Source of the DNA: Pedobacter lusitanus
Lineage (GTDB): Bacteria > Bacteroidota > Bacteroidia > Sphingobacteriales > Sphingobacteriaceae
NCBI RefSeq assembly: GCF_040026395.1
Contig: NZ_CP157278.1
Coordinates: 3,100,001-3,164,000, forward strand
Length of the DNA: 64,000 nucleotides
Direction: 5' to 3'
In this document: positions 45,570 through 55,782 of the stretch, one piece after another
How the letters are laid out: every line of letters begins with the position of its first letter
Position numbering within the stretch: position 1 is the first letter of the stretch
Notes under the pieces: generated by a model
What the model saw: only the letters and a program-made list of their open reading frames with translations
Told to the model about the DNA's origin: nothing
Databases searched by the model: none
Made by a program: the position numbers and the translations under genes

Positions 45570-47144
45570 TTAGTATTTACCTGCTAATTCTTTAGCTACA
45601 GTTTCCAATACAGATGTAATTGCATCATCCAGTTTACCAGCTTTCAAAGCAGCTAAAGTTTGTGGGTGACGTAATTCCAGTTGTTGTAAATATTCAGCTT
45701 CAAACGCTCTGATTTTATTTACAGGAACTGAACGCATCAGGTTTTTAGTACCAATATAAATGATTGCAACCTGTTTCTCTACAGTCATTGGAGAGAACTG
45801 ACCTTGCTTTAATATCTCAACGTTTCTTGAACCTTTATCCAGTACAGATTTGGTTGCAGCATCTAAATCAGATCCGAATTTAGAGAAAGCCTCTAATTCA
45901 CGGTATTGAGCCTGGTCTAATTTCAAAGTACCAGCTACCTTTTTCATTGATTTAATCTGTGCGTTACCACCTACACGTGATACTGAGATACCCACGTTGA
46001 TCGCCGGACGTACACCTGCGTTAAACAGATTAGACTCTAAGAAGATCTGACCGTCAGTAATCGAGATTACGTTGGTTGGGATATAAGCAGAAACGTCACC
46101 AGCCTGAGTTTCGATAATAGGTAATGCAGTTAATGAACCACCACCTTTAACGATACCTTTCAGAGATTCTGGTAAATCGTTCATTGCCTGTGCGATCTCA
46201 TCGTTAGAGTTGATTTTAGCAGCACGCTCTAATAAACGACTGTGCAGATAAAACACGTCTCCAGGATAAGCCTCACGTCCCGGTGGACGACGAAGTAACA
46301 GAGAAACCTCACGGTAAGCAACTGCCTGTTTAGATAAATCATCATAAACGATTAATGCAGGACGACCTGTATCACGGAAGTATTCACCAATTGCCGCACC
46401 AGAGAATGGAGCGTAAAACTGCAATGGAGCAGGATCAGCAGCTGAAGCAGAAACTACTACTGTGTAAGCCATTGCACCGTTCTCTTCAAGAGTACGAACA
46501 ACGTTTGCTACAGTACTTGCTTTCTGACCACAAGCAACATATATACATAAAACAGGGTTACCTGCTTCATAAAATTCTTTCTGATTGATGATAGTATCAA
46601 TACAAACAGCACTCTTACCTGTCTGACGATCACCAATAACCAGCTCACGCTGACCACGACCGATCGGAATCATTGCATCAATAGCTTTGATACCTGTCTG
46701 AAGAGGCTCATTAACCGGCTGACGATAGATTACTCCAGGAGCTTTACGTTCGATTGGCATCTCGTAAGTCTGACCAATGATTGGTCCCTTACCGTCGATA
46801 GGTTCACCTAATGTATTTACTACACGGCCTAACATACCTTCACCAACTTTAATAGAGGCAATTTTTTTAGTACGTTTAATTGTATCGCCTTCTTTGATAG
46901 TGCTTGACGGGCCTAATAAAACCACACCAACATTATCTTCTTCAAGGTTTAAAACAATACCCTGCAAGCCGTTTTCAAATTCAACTAGCTCGCCTGATTG
47001 AACTTTAGTCAAACCATAAACACGAGCAATACCATCACCCACTTGTAATACGGTACCAACTTCTTCAAGTTCGGCTTCTGATTTAAAGCCCGACAATTGT
47101 TGCCTGATAATTGCCGATACTTCGTCTGGTCTTACCTCTACCAT
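45570..47144 (-). CDS. atpA: ATP synthase alpha subunit
   Basis: The 524-residue alpha subunit has the P-loop GDRQTGKSA, the VSRVGGNAQ segment and the expected N-terminal beta-barrel and C-terminal helical domains. It forms the F1 hexamer with beta, which is encoded elsewhere. The start [12 protein letters not shown] is typical of Bacteroidota. The gap to atpG is 56 bp. Confidence 0.97.
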   Translation of the reverse strand: MVEVRPDEVSAIIRQQLSGFKSEAELEEVGTVLQVGDGIARVYGLTKVQSGELVEFENGLQGIVLNLEEDNVGVVLLGPSSTIKEGDTIKRTKKIASIKVGEGMLGRVVNTLGEPIDGKGPIIGQTYEMPIERKAPGVIYRQPVNEPLQTGIKAIDAMIPIGRGQRELVIGDRQTGKSAVCIDTIINQKEFYEAGNPVLCIYVACGQKASTVANVVRTLEENGAMAYTVVVSASAADPAPLQFYAPFSGAAIGEYFRDTGRPALIVYDDLSKQAVAYREVSLLLRRPPGREAYPGDVFYLHSRLLERAAKINSNDEIAQAMNDLPESLKGIVKGGGSLTALPIIETQAGDVSAYIPTNVISITDGQIFLESNLFNAGVRPAINVGISVSRVGGNAQIKSMKKVAGTLKLDQAQYRELEAFSKFGSDLDAATKSVLDKGSRNVEILKQGQFSPMTVEKQVAIIYIGTKNLMRSVPVNKIRAFEAEYLQQLELRHPQTLAALKAGKLDDAITSVLETVAKELAGKY

Positions 47145-47189
47145 AATTTTATATTATTTCTTTTGTAATTCTGTATATTGTTATCGGAT

Positions 47190-47738
47190 CTAAACCACGC
47201 CCTGGGCCAATTCCTTTTTTAGTTTATTCAGACTACCAGCGATACTGGCATCAAATTGTTTGTCGCCTACCTTAAGGATGAAACCGCCGATTAATTTATC
47301 GCTGATTTTTTCCTCAATGTTTACCTGGTTTGCGCCTGTTTCTTTTTTAACTACATTGATAATCTCTGCTTTATTCGCATCGGTCAATGCTATTGCTGAT
47401 AATACTTCGGCAGTTACAATACCTTTCAAGGTATTATATTGTCTGATGAATGCTTTGGTAGTATCAAATAAAATAGCAGCACGACCTTTACTGACAAGCA
47501 GTTTCAGATAAGAACTGGTAATGGCGTGAACGCTTTTACCAAAAATCCCTTCCAAAATCGACTGTTTTTTATCCAGAGGAATAACAGGGTTTTGAAGAAT
47601 AGCCTCTAACACACTGTTTTGATCAATAACCTGCTCAATTTGCACCATATCATTTTTCATCTCTTCCAAAGCGTTTTGCTCTGCAGAAAGATCAATTAAT
47701 GATTTAGCGTATCTTGATGCTGCTTTATTTTCTGACAT
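47190..47738 (-). CDS. atpH: ATP synthase delta subunit
   Basis: This 182-residue OSCP-type subunit joins F1 to the peripheral stalk. The N-terminal helical domain (about 1-110) and C-terminal domain ending LIGGFILKVGDKQFDASIAG fit the family. It lies between atpF and atpA. Confidence 0.93.
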   Translation of the reverse strand: MSENKAASRYAKSLIDLSAEQNALEEMKNDMVQIEQVIDQNSVLEAILQNPVIPLDKKQSILEGIFGKSVHAITSSYLKLLVSKGRAAILFDTTKAFIRQYNTLKGIVTAEVLSAIALTDANKAEIINVVKKETGANQVNIEEKISDKLIGGFILKVGDKQFDASIAGSLNKLKKELAQGVV

Positions 47739-47763
47739 GTTATTTTAATTTGTTGGCAAGGAA

Positions 47764-48258
47764 TTAGTTCAATTCGATATCTTTCAATAAATCAGCAACG
47801 AAATCCTGCTGTTTAGCTTTATCAGCTAACTGATTGCGTAATACGCGTTCAGCGATATCAATTGACAATGAAGAAACCTGATCTTTCAATTCAGCTAATG
47901 CAGCTTTCTTTTGATTTTCAATTTCAATTCTTGCTTTTTCAATTAATTTAGCTCCTTCAACCTGTGCCTGATGCTTAGCGTCATTAACGATTGAATCTTT
48001 TAACGTTTTCGCTTCTTTCAGCATTAAGTCTCTTTCTGCACGGGCTTCTTTCATAGACTCCTCGTTCTGTGCAGCCAAGCGTACCATTTCCTGTTTCGCT
48101 AATTCAGCTTTGTTTAAAGCCTCATCGATATTATGCTCACGCTCTTTAATAGCCGCTAATACAGGTTTCCATGCAAATTTGGCTAAAACAAACATCAACA
48201 ATAGAAATGCTATTGTCTGAAAAACAACTAAACCAATTTCCGGTACTAATAATTCCAT
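47764..48258 (-). CDS. atpF: ATP synthase b subunit
   Basis: This 164-residue protein has one N-terminal membrane helix (about 7-27) and a long charged coiled-coil (about 35-150), the peripheral stalk. It lies downstream of atpE and 25 bp before atpH. There is a single b gene, so the stalk is probably a homodimer. Confidence 0.94.
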   Translation of the reverse strand: MELLVPEIGLVVFQTIAFLLLMFVLAKFAWKPVLAAIKEREHNIDEALNKAELAKQEMVRLAAQNEESMKEARAERDLMLKEAKTLKDSIVNDAKHQAQVEGAKLIEKARIEIENQKKAALAELKDQVSSLSIDIAERVLRNQLADKAKQQDFVADLLKDIELN

Positions 48259-48340
48259 CTGGGTATATATATTAAATCTTTATTTCTTAAATCATAGTAT
48301 GTACTTTGCAGCAATCCTGCAAAGTACATGACCATTTTTT

Positions 48341-48571
<231 letters not shown>

Positions 48572-48585
48572 TTAAAAAATTCTAA

Positions 48586-49716
48586 TTAGTGGTGTTCTTC
48601 TATCGCCATTCCAATGAACAGCGCAGATAACATGGTAAAAATAAATGCCTGAATAAATGCAACCAGCAATTCGATTGCTCCGATGAACAATGCAAACGGA
48701 ACCGATACTACGGAAACATAAACAGAGTTGAATACGAAGATCAGACCGATCAGTGATAACATCAGGATGTGACCTGCAGTAATGTTTGCAAATAAACGTA
48801 TCGCAAGAGCGATAGGTTTAGTAAACACTCCAATGATCTCCACCGGTACCAGTACGATATATAACCACCATGGTACATCAGGCGTAAAGATGTGTTTCCA
48901 GTAATACTTATTACCATTGGTTACAACCAGGATTAAAGTAATAACTGACAATACTGCAGTTACAGCAATATTTCCTGTTAAGTTAGCTCCTCCCGGAAGG
49001 AATGGAACCAGACCCAGCATATTGTTGAACCAGATAAAGAAAAACACAGTTAACAGGTATGGCATAAAACGCTCATACTTGTGACCTAAATTTGGTCTTG
49101 CAATGTCATCACGTACAAAAAGGATAACCGGCTCAATCCAGGATTGTAATCCTTTCGGAGATTTTCCTTTTCTCTTTTTGTATCCGTTGGCCACATTAAG
49201 AAATACCAGCAGGATCACCACAACAGAAAGTAATAAAGTACATACGTTCTTGGTTACGGAGAAATCCAGTGGTCTTGCATTATGTGCATGATGATTGGCA
49301 TCAAGCTCTACATATTCTCCTTCTGCATTCGCAGTTTCAGAAGCATAGTAAATTTTCTCATGCAATTTAACAAAACGCTGACCGGCGCGTTCTACAACTA
49401 ATTTCGCTTCATCATCTCCATGAAACTCATCAGAATTAAACATAACCAAACCATTCTGTGTATACAGAATGACAGGCAGGCCGATAAAGGTATCACCGAT
49501 TACATGCCAGCTATGCGAATCCGCAATGTGGTGTAAGGCGAACTTACCTAAATTGAACTTCTTCTCAGCCTCTGGTTCGGCGTGAGCGGTTGCGGTTGCT
49601 TTCGATGTGTCCTCCTGTGCATATAACAGGGGTGTTACAAAGAATAACGCTAAAAAAAGCGTAAAAACAAGGGTTAACCTATTAACTTTAAAATCAAAAA
49701 CGTGGCTACAATCCAT
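48586..49716 (-). CDS. atpB: ATP synthase a subunit with long N-terminal extension
   Basis: This 376-residue protein has the essential Arg307 in ALAIRLFANITAGH. The C-terminal about 210 residues are the usual five- to six-helix a subunit. The first about 155 residues are additional: a signal-like helix (about 13-33, ending LLYAQ) and a periplasmic domain rich in His, Asp and Glu. Such extensions are usual in Bacteroidota but their role is unclear. It lies 35 bp before atpE. Confidence 0.94.
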   Translation of the reverse strand: MDCSHVFDFKVNRLTLVFTLFLALFFVTPLLYAQEDTSKATATAHAEPEAEKKFNLGKFALHHIADSHSWHVIGDTFIGLPVILYTQNGLVMFNSDEFHGDDEAKLVVERAGQRFVKLHEKIYYASETANAEGEYVELDANHHAHNARPLDFSVTKNVCTLLLSVVVILLVFLNVANGYKKRKGKSPKGLQSWIEPVILFVRDDIARPNLGHKYERFMPYLLTVFFFIWFNNMLGLVPFLPGGANLTGNIAVTAVLSVITLILVVTNGNKYYWKHIFTPDVPWWLYIVLVPVEIIGVFTKPIALAIRLFANITAGHILMLSLIGLIFVFNSVYVSVVSVPFALFIGAIELLVAFIQAFIFTMLSALFIGMAIEEHH

Positions 49717-49730
49717 TTACTGGCAGATTT

Positions 49731-50138
49731 TTACTTATTATTTTGGTGGCGCAAGTTACATAACAGAGAGTATATTTCAAAGAAGCTGAACAATAAATAT
49801 AAAGAAAAAAAGTTGAGCGCGAAAACCAACCCCTTTTCTTTAGTGTTCAGGCTGTAAATCAGGACAAAAGCCATAGAAAATATCATTTTCAAAACAATTG
49901 ACCCCATAATAGCCATTATACCCGTCTCAGGATCCATTTTTATCCCTAAATAAGCCATTATATAAGCTATATAGGTAAGCCCGCCGGTAAACCCAAACAG
50001 CAGCCAGAACTTTTTGGCAAGTAATGGAACAGCCGGAAATAATACAGGTAAGGCAAAAGCTACCCCGGCAAGGAGCAGCGAATAGACCAGATAGTATAAC
50101 GTAAACTTTAAAATACTCAAAATAATTTTTTTTGACAA
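49731..50138 (-). CDS. Four-helix membrane protein of the ATP synthase cluster (AtpI-like position)
   Basis: This 135-residue protein has about four membrane helices and a basic C-terminus. It sits between the AtpZ-like gene and atpB, 14 bp before atpB, where other bacteria carry atpI. AtpI helps assemble the c-ring or import Mg2+. Similarity is by position and topology only; I see no diagnostic AtpI motif. Confidence 0.68.
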   Translation of the reverse strand: MSKKIILSILKFTLYYLVYSLLLAGVAFALPVLFPAVPLLAKKFWLLFGFTGGLTYIAYIMAYLGIKMDPETGIMAIMGSIVLKMIFSMAFVLIYSLNTKEKGLVFALNFFSLYLLFSFFEIYSLLCNLRHQNNK

Positions 50139-50224
50139 AAGTATTAGAATCTGTTTGAATTCAGATGATAAATTATTTATTAATCATTTTAAAGGTTTTC
50201 GTCAGTTAAGAGAGATTATCCAGG

Positions 50225-50443
50225 TTAGTCCCTGTTATTCAGCTGTCTGATGATCTGATAAAGCGAAACAATCACGCCCAAAAGGCCAAGCAATGCCGTA
50301 AAGATCAGCTTTTCACTGTTCCTGTAGCCATCAATCTTATATCCGGCAAAGGCAAACACACCAATAGTGGCCAGCATCTGAAAACCAATCCCGGTATACC
50401 GGATAAAGTTTGTTGCTTTTTTATTCTTCTGCGGTTCAATCAT
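50225..50443 (-). CDS. AtpZ/AtpI-family small membrane protein
   Basis: This 72-residue two-helix protein (about 14-33 and 43-63) ends YQIIRQLNNRD. It matches the F0F1-ATPase gene1/AtpZ type: GFQMLATIGVFAFAGYKID in helix 1. AtpZ proteins work with AtpI in Mg2+ or Ca2+ handling near ATP synthase. It is the first gene of the cluster. Confidence 0.82.
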   Translation of the reverse strand: MIEPQKNKKATNFIRYTGIGFQMLATIGVFAFAGYKIDGYRNSEKLIFTALLGLLGVIVSLYQIIRQLNNRD

Positions 50444-50548
50444 CTTACAGGTGTATATAGGGTCTTTTAAATTTACAGGCTTACAAATCGGGTTCTTCTT
50501 ATAAAAATATAACAGCTTCTTAAACCACCGCTAGTAAAAAATTAATAA

Positions 50549-50583
50549 TTTGCATAGAAATACTGCCGAATAAAATATTTTTG
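50549..50583 (+). promoter_or_regulatory. Candidate promoter of sprE/porW
   Basis: A TTTG at 50549-50552 is followed after 23 bp by TATTTTTG at 50576-50583, an exact TAnnTTTG box. It ends 22 bp before the ATG at 50606. Spacing is at the long end of the usual range. Confidence 0.5.
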
Positions 50584-50605
50584 CATACATTCTATCTAAT
50601 TTTAA

Positions 50606-53554
50606 ATGTTGACTCAAACTACTTATTTGAAGAATCTCCAACGCTCCGGTTTGAAATTGCTATTATTTTACCTGGGAAGCTCCTTCTTAGTGGCTTGCAG
50701 TACCCCTAAAGATACGGCAACGAGCAGAGCTATGCAAAACTTAACTGCCCGTTACAACTATATTTATAATGCCAACGTTATTCTCAATAATTATGAAGAG
50801 GAATCCTATAATTCATATATAGATAATTATAGTGATGTCCTGCCAGTCTATACCGACCCTGAGAAGTTCAGTTCAGAAACAGTTCTCCATCCGCCAGCCA
50901 ATGACAGAGCACTGGATGCCATTGTCAAAAAATCAAGGGCAATCATCGCTGATAAAGCCTTTAGTAATTATATAGATGATGCCTACCTGTTGCTGGGTAA
51001 AGCCTATTATCTGAAAACCAATTATTTTGTTGCCGAAGAATACTTTGACTATACCGCCAAAACCTATACTAAAGATATCAATGTACTGGTCACTGCCCAG
51101 AACTGGAAAGCAAGAAGCCTGATGCAGCTGAACAATATGGAGGATGCAGCGATTATACTCGATACCGTTTATGATAACCTGGCGCTGATTAAGAAAAAGA
51201 GATCAGAGCCTATGGCTACCATTGCACAGTCTTATATTTACCAGAACAGATATAACGATGCCATCCCTATTCTGGAAAATGCCGTTAAAGAAAGTCCGCT
51301 GCAGCGTAACCGCATCCGCTGGACCTTTATACTTGCCCAGTTATATGAAAGACAGAAAAAATACCAGCAGGCCTTAGCCCTTTATACCAAAGTTCAAAAG
51401 AGCAACGCAGGTTTTGAATTATACTTCAATGCCAATTTAAACAAGATCAGAGTTACCGGTATCCTGAACGGCGAACATCTAAACCGGAAAAAGCAGTTGC
51501 TTGCCCTGCTCAGGGATGATAAAAACCTGGACTATCACGATCAGATCTATTATCAGATTGCTGAAGATTATGCAGAAGAAAACAATCTCGCCGACGCAGA
51601 AAAATATTATAAATTATCTATTCGGAACAGTACCAAGAATAATTATCAGAAAGGCTTGTCCTATCTCAGAATGGCCGATTTAAACTTCAATAAACACAAG
51701 GATTTTCTCAAAGCCAAATCCTACTATGACAGTACGGTTAATACCCTTCCTAAAAATTACCCGGGTTACGCGCAGATCTTAAAAAAGAGTCAGAACCTGG
51801 AGTACATTACCAACAGATATGATGTTATTGCCTTTCAGGATACACTCCAGATGCTGGCCAAACTTCCGGAAGCTGACCGTATAGCCAAAATCAAGAAACT
51901 TACTGCAATTAAAACCGCTCCCGTTGCAACCAGTACAACGGCATTCAGAAATGACCTGTTTCCGGAAACAGGCAGACGTAATAATACAGCAGGTGCAGCA
52001 GCGACAAGCTCATTTTATTTCAGCAACCCGGCAGCACTGAGCAGAGGATTTAATGACTTCCAGACCAGATGGGGTAACAGAAAACTGGAAGACAACTGGA
52101 GACAGAGCGTCAAGTCATCTTCGCAGACCACTGCCGAAAGCATAGCCAGGGTAGAGAACAATGGCTATCCTCTGGACAGAATCGGAGCAGAGAAAATCAT
52201 TGCCGATAAAGATACCAGCGGAAAACACTATCTGGCAGCAGTTCCGCTAACACCGGAAGCCGTAAATGCTTCAAACGTAAAAATCATTGATGCCTATTAT
52301 GATATTGCTAATTTTTATCAGCAGGAGCTGGATGATCAGGCTGAGGCAATCCGGATCTATCAGTTAATATTAAGCCGTTTCCCTGACAACAGTCATCTGG
52401 GTTCTATCTATTATAGTTTGTATCTGTGTTCTAAAAAGACAGATCCTGCAAATACTGCCAGATACAAAGCTATGGTATTGGATAAGTTTCCCGGAAGTAT
52501 CTATGCCAAAACTATCCTTGACCCCGATTATTCCGTGAAACAATCAGATCTGGAAGCTGCAGGAATTAAAAAATACAACCAGATATTTGAACTTTACGAA
52601 GGGAAAGCATTTCCGGCAGTAATTACAGAGGTGAACACCACTGTCCGGCAGTATCCCTCAGGTCTGATCAATCCGCAGTTAAGTTACCTCAGAGCTATTG
52701 CTATTGGAAGAACTCAGAACATTGACAGTCTGACAGCAGCATTCAAAGCAATTACAGGTTCCTATCCTGAGGATAAACTAATCGTTCCTTTAGTCAAAGA
52801 TCACCTGGCTTATATTGCTACCCACCAGGGTGAGTTCCGTCAAAGAAAAGTTGCCCTGCCAGACTTTGATCCGGCCGAACCACGTTTCTTTACCTCAGCT
52901 CCTGTTGCAGAGAAAACTGTTCCTGTTGCTACGCAGCCGGATCTTCAGCCTATCGTACAAGCTGCAAAAGAAAACCCTGTAGCTGTCCGTCAGCAGCCAG
53001 CAGCAGTAAAAGAAAATCCCGTAGCGGTCGTTCCACCGGTTACAGTCATTGCAGAACCGGTCGTTCCACCAGTTACACAGCCGGCAGCAGAAAAAGTAAC
53101 ACCGGTTGTCACTCCGGAAAACCCTGTTGCAGTCATTGCAGCACCAATAGCAGAAACACCTGTAAAGGCTATTCCTGCTCCGGTTAAAGATAAAACATTC
53201 AGTACAGACATCTCTAAAGTCTACTATTTTGTAATTGATGTTGCTGATGCCAGCTTAACCCTGAGTTCATCACGTTTTGGTATCGGTCAGTTTAACCGCG
53301 GAAACTTCCCCGGAGGCGGCCTGAGACATCAATTAACAGAATTTGACAATGACCAACTGATATATGTTGGGAACTTTCTTAGTTTTGCAGAAGCAAAAAG
53401 TTACGCCGACGGAATAACTCCTCAATTAAAACAGATTATGAAAGTACCAGCTGGTATTTACAGCAGCTTCATTATCAGTAAGGAGAATTTCGAAAAGCTC
53501 CGGACCAAAGATCTGGTAACTAGATATTTAGAATTCTACAAAAACAACTATTAA
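50606..53554 (+). CDS. sprE: Type IX secretion/gliding TPR lipoprotein SprE (PorW)
   Basis: This 982-residue lipoprotein has a lipobox at Cys31 (FLVAC, then ST). Residues about 45-750 are TPR-rich helices. Residues about 770-865 are a Pro/Val/Ala-rich linker with three ENPVAV copies. The last about 110 residues form a compact domain (YYFVIDVADAS...). The pattern matches SprE of Flavobacterium and PorW of Porphyromonas, which are needed for type IX secretion and gliding. The next gene starts 2 bp later. The linker is longer than I would expect. Confidence 0.83.
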   Translation: MLTQTTYLKNLQRSGLKLLLFYLGSSFLVACSTPKDTATSRAMQNLTARYNYIYNANVILNNYEEESYNSYIDNYSDVLPVYTDPEKFSSETVLHPPANDRALDAIVKKSRAIIADKAFSNYIDDAYLLLGKAYYLKTNYFVAEEYFDYTAKTYTKDINVLVTAQNWKARSLMQLNNMEDAAIILDTVYDNLALIKKKRSEPMATIAQSYIYQNRYNDAIPILENAVKESPLQRNRIRWTFILAQLYERQKKYQQALALYTKVQKSNAGFELYFNANLNKIRVTGILNGEHLNRKKQLLALLRDDKNLDYHDQIYYQIAEDYAEENNLADAEKYYKLSIRNSTKNNYQKGLSYLRMADLNFNKHKDFLKAKSYYDSTVNTLPKNYPGYAQILKKSQNLEYITNRYDVIAFQDTLQMLAKLPEADRIAKIKKLTAIKTAPVATSTTAFRNDLFPETGRRNNTAGAAATSSFYFSNPAALSRGFNDFQTRWGNRKLEDNWRQSVKSSSQTTAESIARVENNGYPLDRIGAEKIIADKDTSGKHYLAAVPLTPEAVNASNVKIIDAYYDIANFYQQELDDQAEAIRIYQLILSRFPDNSHLGSIYYSLYLCSKKTDPANTARYKAMVLDKFPGSIYAKTILDPDYSVKQSDLEAAGIKKYNQIFELYEGKAFPAVITEVNTTVRQYPSGLINPQLSYLRAIAIGRTQNIDSLTAAFKAITGSYPEDKLIVPLVKDHLAYIATHQGEFRQRKVALPDFDPAEPRFFTSAPVAEKTVPVATQPDLQPIVQAAKENPVAVRQQPAAVKENPVAVVPPVTVIAEPVVPPVTQPAAEKVTPVVTPENPVAVIAAPIAETPVKAIPAPVKDKTFSTDISKVYYFVIDVADASLTLSSSRFGIGQFNRGNFPGGGLRHQLTEFDNDQLIYVGNFLSFAEAKSYADGITPQLKQIMKVPAGIYSSFIISKENFEKLRTKDLVTRYLEFYKNNY

Positions 53555-53556
53555 AA

Positions 53557-55782
53557 ATGACCAAAAATATTTCAGCTGCAGAGATAAAAAGTTATAACCT
53601 TACGCTCTGGAAGTTACTGATAGGAGGTGTGATTCTGTTTGCAATTTTTATTATTGCAATAGGCTTCGGTTTATTTGGAACTTTACCTTCTTTCAGAGAT
53701 ATTGAACATCCTAAAAGTAATCAGGCGACTGAAATTTTAACAGAAGATAAAAGGGTTCTGGGTACTTACTTTCTACAGAACCGCTCTAATGTAACTTATC
53801 CTGAGATTTCTCAGAATGTAATTAATGCACTGATCTCTACAGAAGATACCCGGTTCAAAGAACACTCCGGTATCGACTTCAAACGTACATTCACGATCAT
53901 TTTTTATAATATAGTCGGTAAAAAACAAGGTGCCAGTACCATTACACAGCAGCTTGCACTCAACCTTTTCTCAGAAGAAGGCCGTCAGCGCAATTTCTTC
54001 AAACGTCTGATGCAGAAGTTTCAGGAATGGATCGTTGCAGTAAAGCTGGAACGTAACTTTACCAAAGAAGAGATTATCACGATGTATTTAAATACTGTGG
54101 ATTTTGGTAATCAGGCCTATGGGATCAAATCGGCAGCCAGAGTTTACTTCAATACCACCCCTGATCAGCTGACTGTAGCACAGGCTGCAACCCTGGTTGG
54201 ATTACAAAAAGGAATTACCCGTTACTCTCCTACCCGTAACCCGGAAAGATCACTTGCCCGCCGTAACACCGTAATGAGTAATATGGTGAAAGAAGGCCTG
54301 CTGACTGATCAGCAGTATGAAGAAGAAAAATCAAAACCTCTTGCCCTTAAATTCAGTGCAGCAACAGTAAATGATGGAATTGCCCCTTATTTCAGGGCTG
54401 TACTTAAAAACGATATCAAGAGAATTTTCCAGGAGCGTTCTATCCTGAAAGCCGACGGTACACCTTATGACCTGGACAGAGATGGTCTTAAAATTATCAC
54501 GACGATCAATTATGATATGCAGGTATATGCCGAAGAAGCGCAGAAAGAAGCGATGAAAGTTCTTCAGGCACAGTTTATCAGAGGCTGGAAAGGCAGAAAC
54601 CCGTTCAAGGATAAAGAATTACAGATAGAACAGGGAGTTAAAAGATCAGACCGTTATAAGGCCCTGCAACTGGAAGGTAAATCAGAAGAAGAAATTAAAA
54701 CAGATTTTAACACCCCGACAGAGATGAGCATTTTCACCTGGAAGGGAAATCTGGATACCCTGATGAAACCTATTGACTCGGTGAAATATTATAAACTGCT
54801 GTTAAGAAATGCCATGATGGCGATGGACCCGAAAACAGGATATGTTAAAGCCTGGGTTGGTGGTATCAATTATGAGCACTTCAAATACGATCAGGTAAAA
54901 ATGGGAACAAGACAGGTTGGTTCAACAGCTAAACCTTTCACTTATTCTGTCGCTATAGAAAATGGTTATTCTCCTTGTTACCAGGTATTAAATGAACCTG
55001 TTACCATTGAGGTTCCGGGCAGTGCGCCATGGACACCAAAATCAGGAGGTACTTTACCTGGTTATATCACCCTGCAGAAAGCACTTGCCTTTTCTCAGAA
55101 CTATATTGCAGCTTATTTAATGAAACAGGTAGGTCCTACAGCTGTGGCAACACTGGCAAAAAGAATGGGGATCACGTCTAATGTACCTGCTTATCCATCT
55201 ATTGCACTGGGCTCTTTTGATGCCTCTGTATTTGACATGGTAGGTGCGTACAGTGTATTTGCCAACAAGGGAGTCTGGACACAGCCTACTTATATTTTAA
55301 GGATTGAAGATAAAAATGGTGTGGTGCTGTTCTCACAGACGCCTCAGAAACACCCTGCCATGAACGAAGACGTGGCTTATGTCATGACCCGTATGCTTGA
55401 AGGTGTGGTTAAAAATGGTTACGGTTACAGCCTGATCAGTAAATATGGCATCAAAAATCCTGTAGGTGGTAAAACCGGAACAACCCAGAATAACTCGGAC
55501 GGCTGGTTCGTTGGTATCAGTCCTGACCTGGTAGCCGGGGTATGGACCGGTTGTGAAGACCGTGCATTCCACTTTATCAGTACCAGAGAAGGTGAAGGTT
55601 CGAAAACTGCATTACCGATTTTTGGTGGTTTCTTCAAAAGAGTATATGCAAATCCTAAATTAAAAGTAAGTAAAGCAGACTTTGAAGCACCTAAAAACGG
55701 CGTATCCATTACTTACGACTGTAACCAATATCAGCAGCAGCAAACCGACACCACAGAACTGGACAAGAAGCTTGGTTTTTAA
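53557..55782 (+). CDS. mrcA: Penicillin-binding protein 1A
   Basis: This 741-residue bifunctional peptidoglycan synthase has one N-terminal membrane helix (about 17-42), a GT51 glycosyltransferase domain (about 70-245; Glu96 in STEDTRF, then GASTITQQL) and a transpeptidase domain (about 425-700). The active-site motifs are Ser456-T-A-K459, Ser513-Q-N515 and Lys639-T-G641. It builds and crosslinks glycan strands in the periplasm. It begins 2 bp after sprE and its stop abuts the uvrC ATG. Confidence 0.96.
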   Translation: MTKNISAAEIKSYNLTLWKLLIGGVILFAIFIIAIGFGLFGTLPSFRDIEHPKSNQATEILTEDKRVLGTYFLQNRSNVTYPEISQNVINALISTEDTRFKEHSGIDFKRTFTIIFYNIVGKKQGASTITQQLALNLFSEEGRQRNFFKRLMQKFQEWIVAVKLERNFTKEEIITMYLNTVDFGNQAYGIKSAARVYFNTTPDQLTVAQAATLVGLQKGITRYSPTRNPERSLARRNTVMSNMVKEGLLTDQQYEEEKSKPLALKFSAATVNDGIAPYFRAVLKNDIKRIFQERSILKADGTPYDLDRDGLKIITTINYDMQVYAEEAQKEAMKVLQAQFIRGWKGRNPFKDKELQIEQGVKRSDRYKALQLEGKSEEEIKTDFNTPTEMSIFTWKGNLDTLMKPIDSVKYYKLLLRNAMMAMDPKTGYVKAWVGGINYEHFKYDQVKMGTRQVGSTAKPFTYSVAIENGYSPCYQVLNEPVTIEVPGSAPWTPKSGGTLPGYITLQKALAFSQNYIAAYLMKQVGPTAVATLAKRMGITSNVPAYPSIALGSFDASVFDMVGAYSVFANKGVWTQPTYILRIEDKNGVVLFSQTPQKHPAMNEDVAYVMTRMLEGVVKNGYGYSLISKYGIKNPVGGKTGTTQNNSDGWFVGISPDLVAGVWTGCEDRAFHFISTREGEGSKTALPIFGGFFKRVYANPKLKVSKADFEAPKNGVSITYDCNQYQQQQTDTTELDKKLGF

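Noticed and set aside
52990..53211. Minus-strand Gly/Thr/Val-rich frame opposite the SprE linker
   Set aside because: Low-complexity sequence on one strand keeps the other open; not an independent gene.
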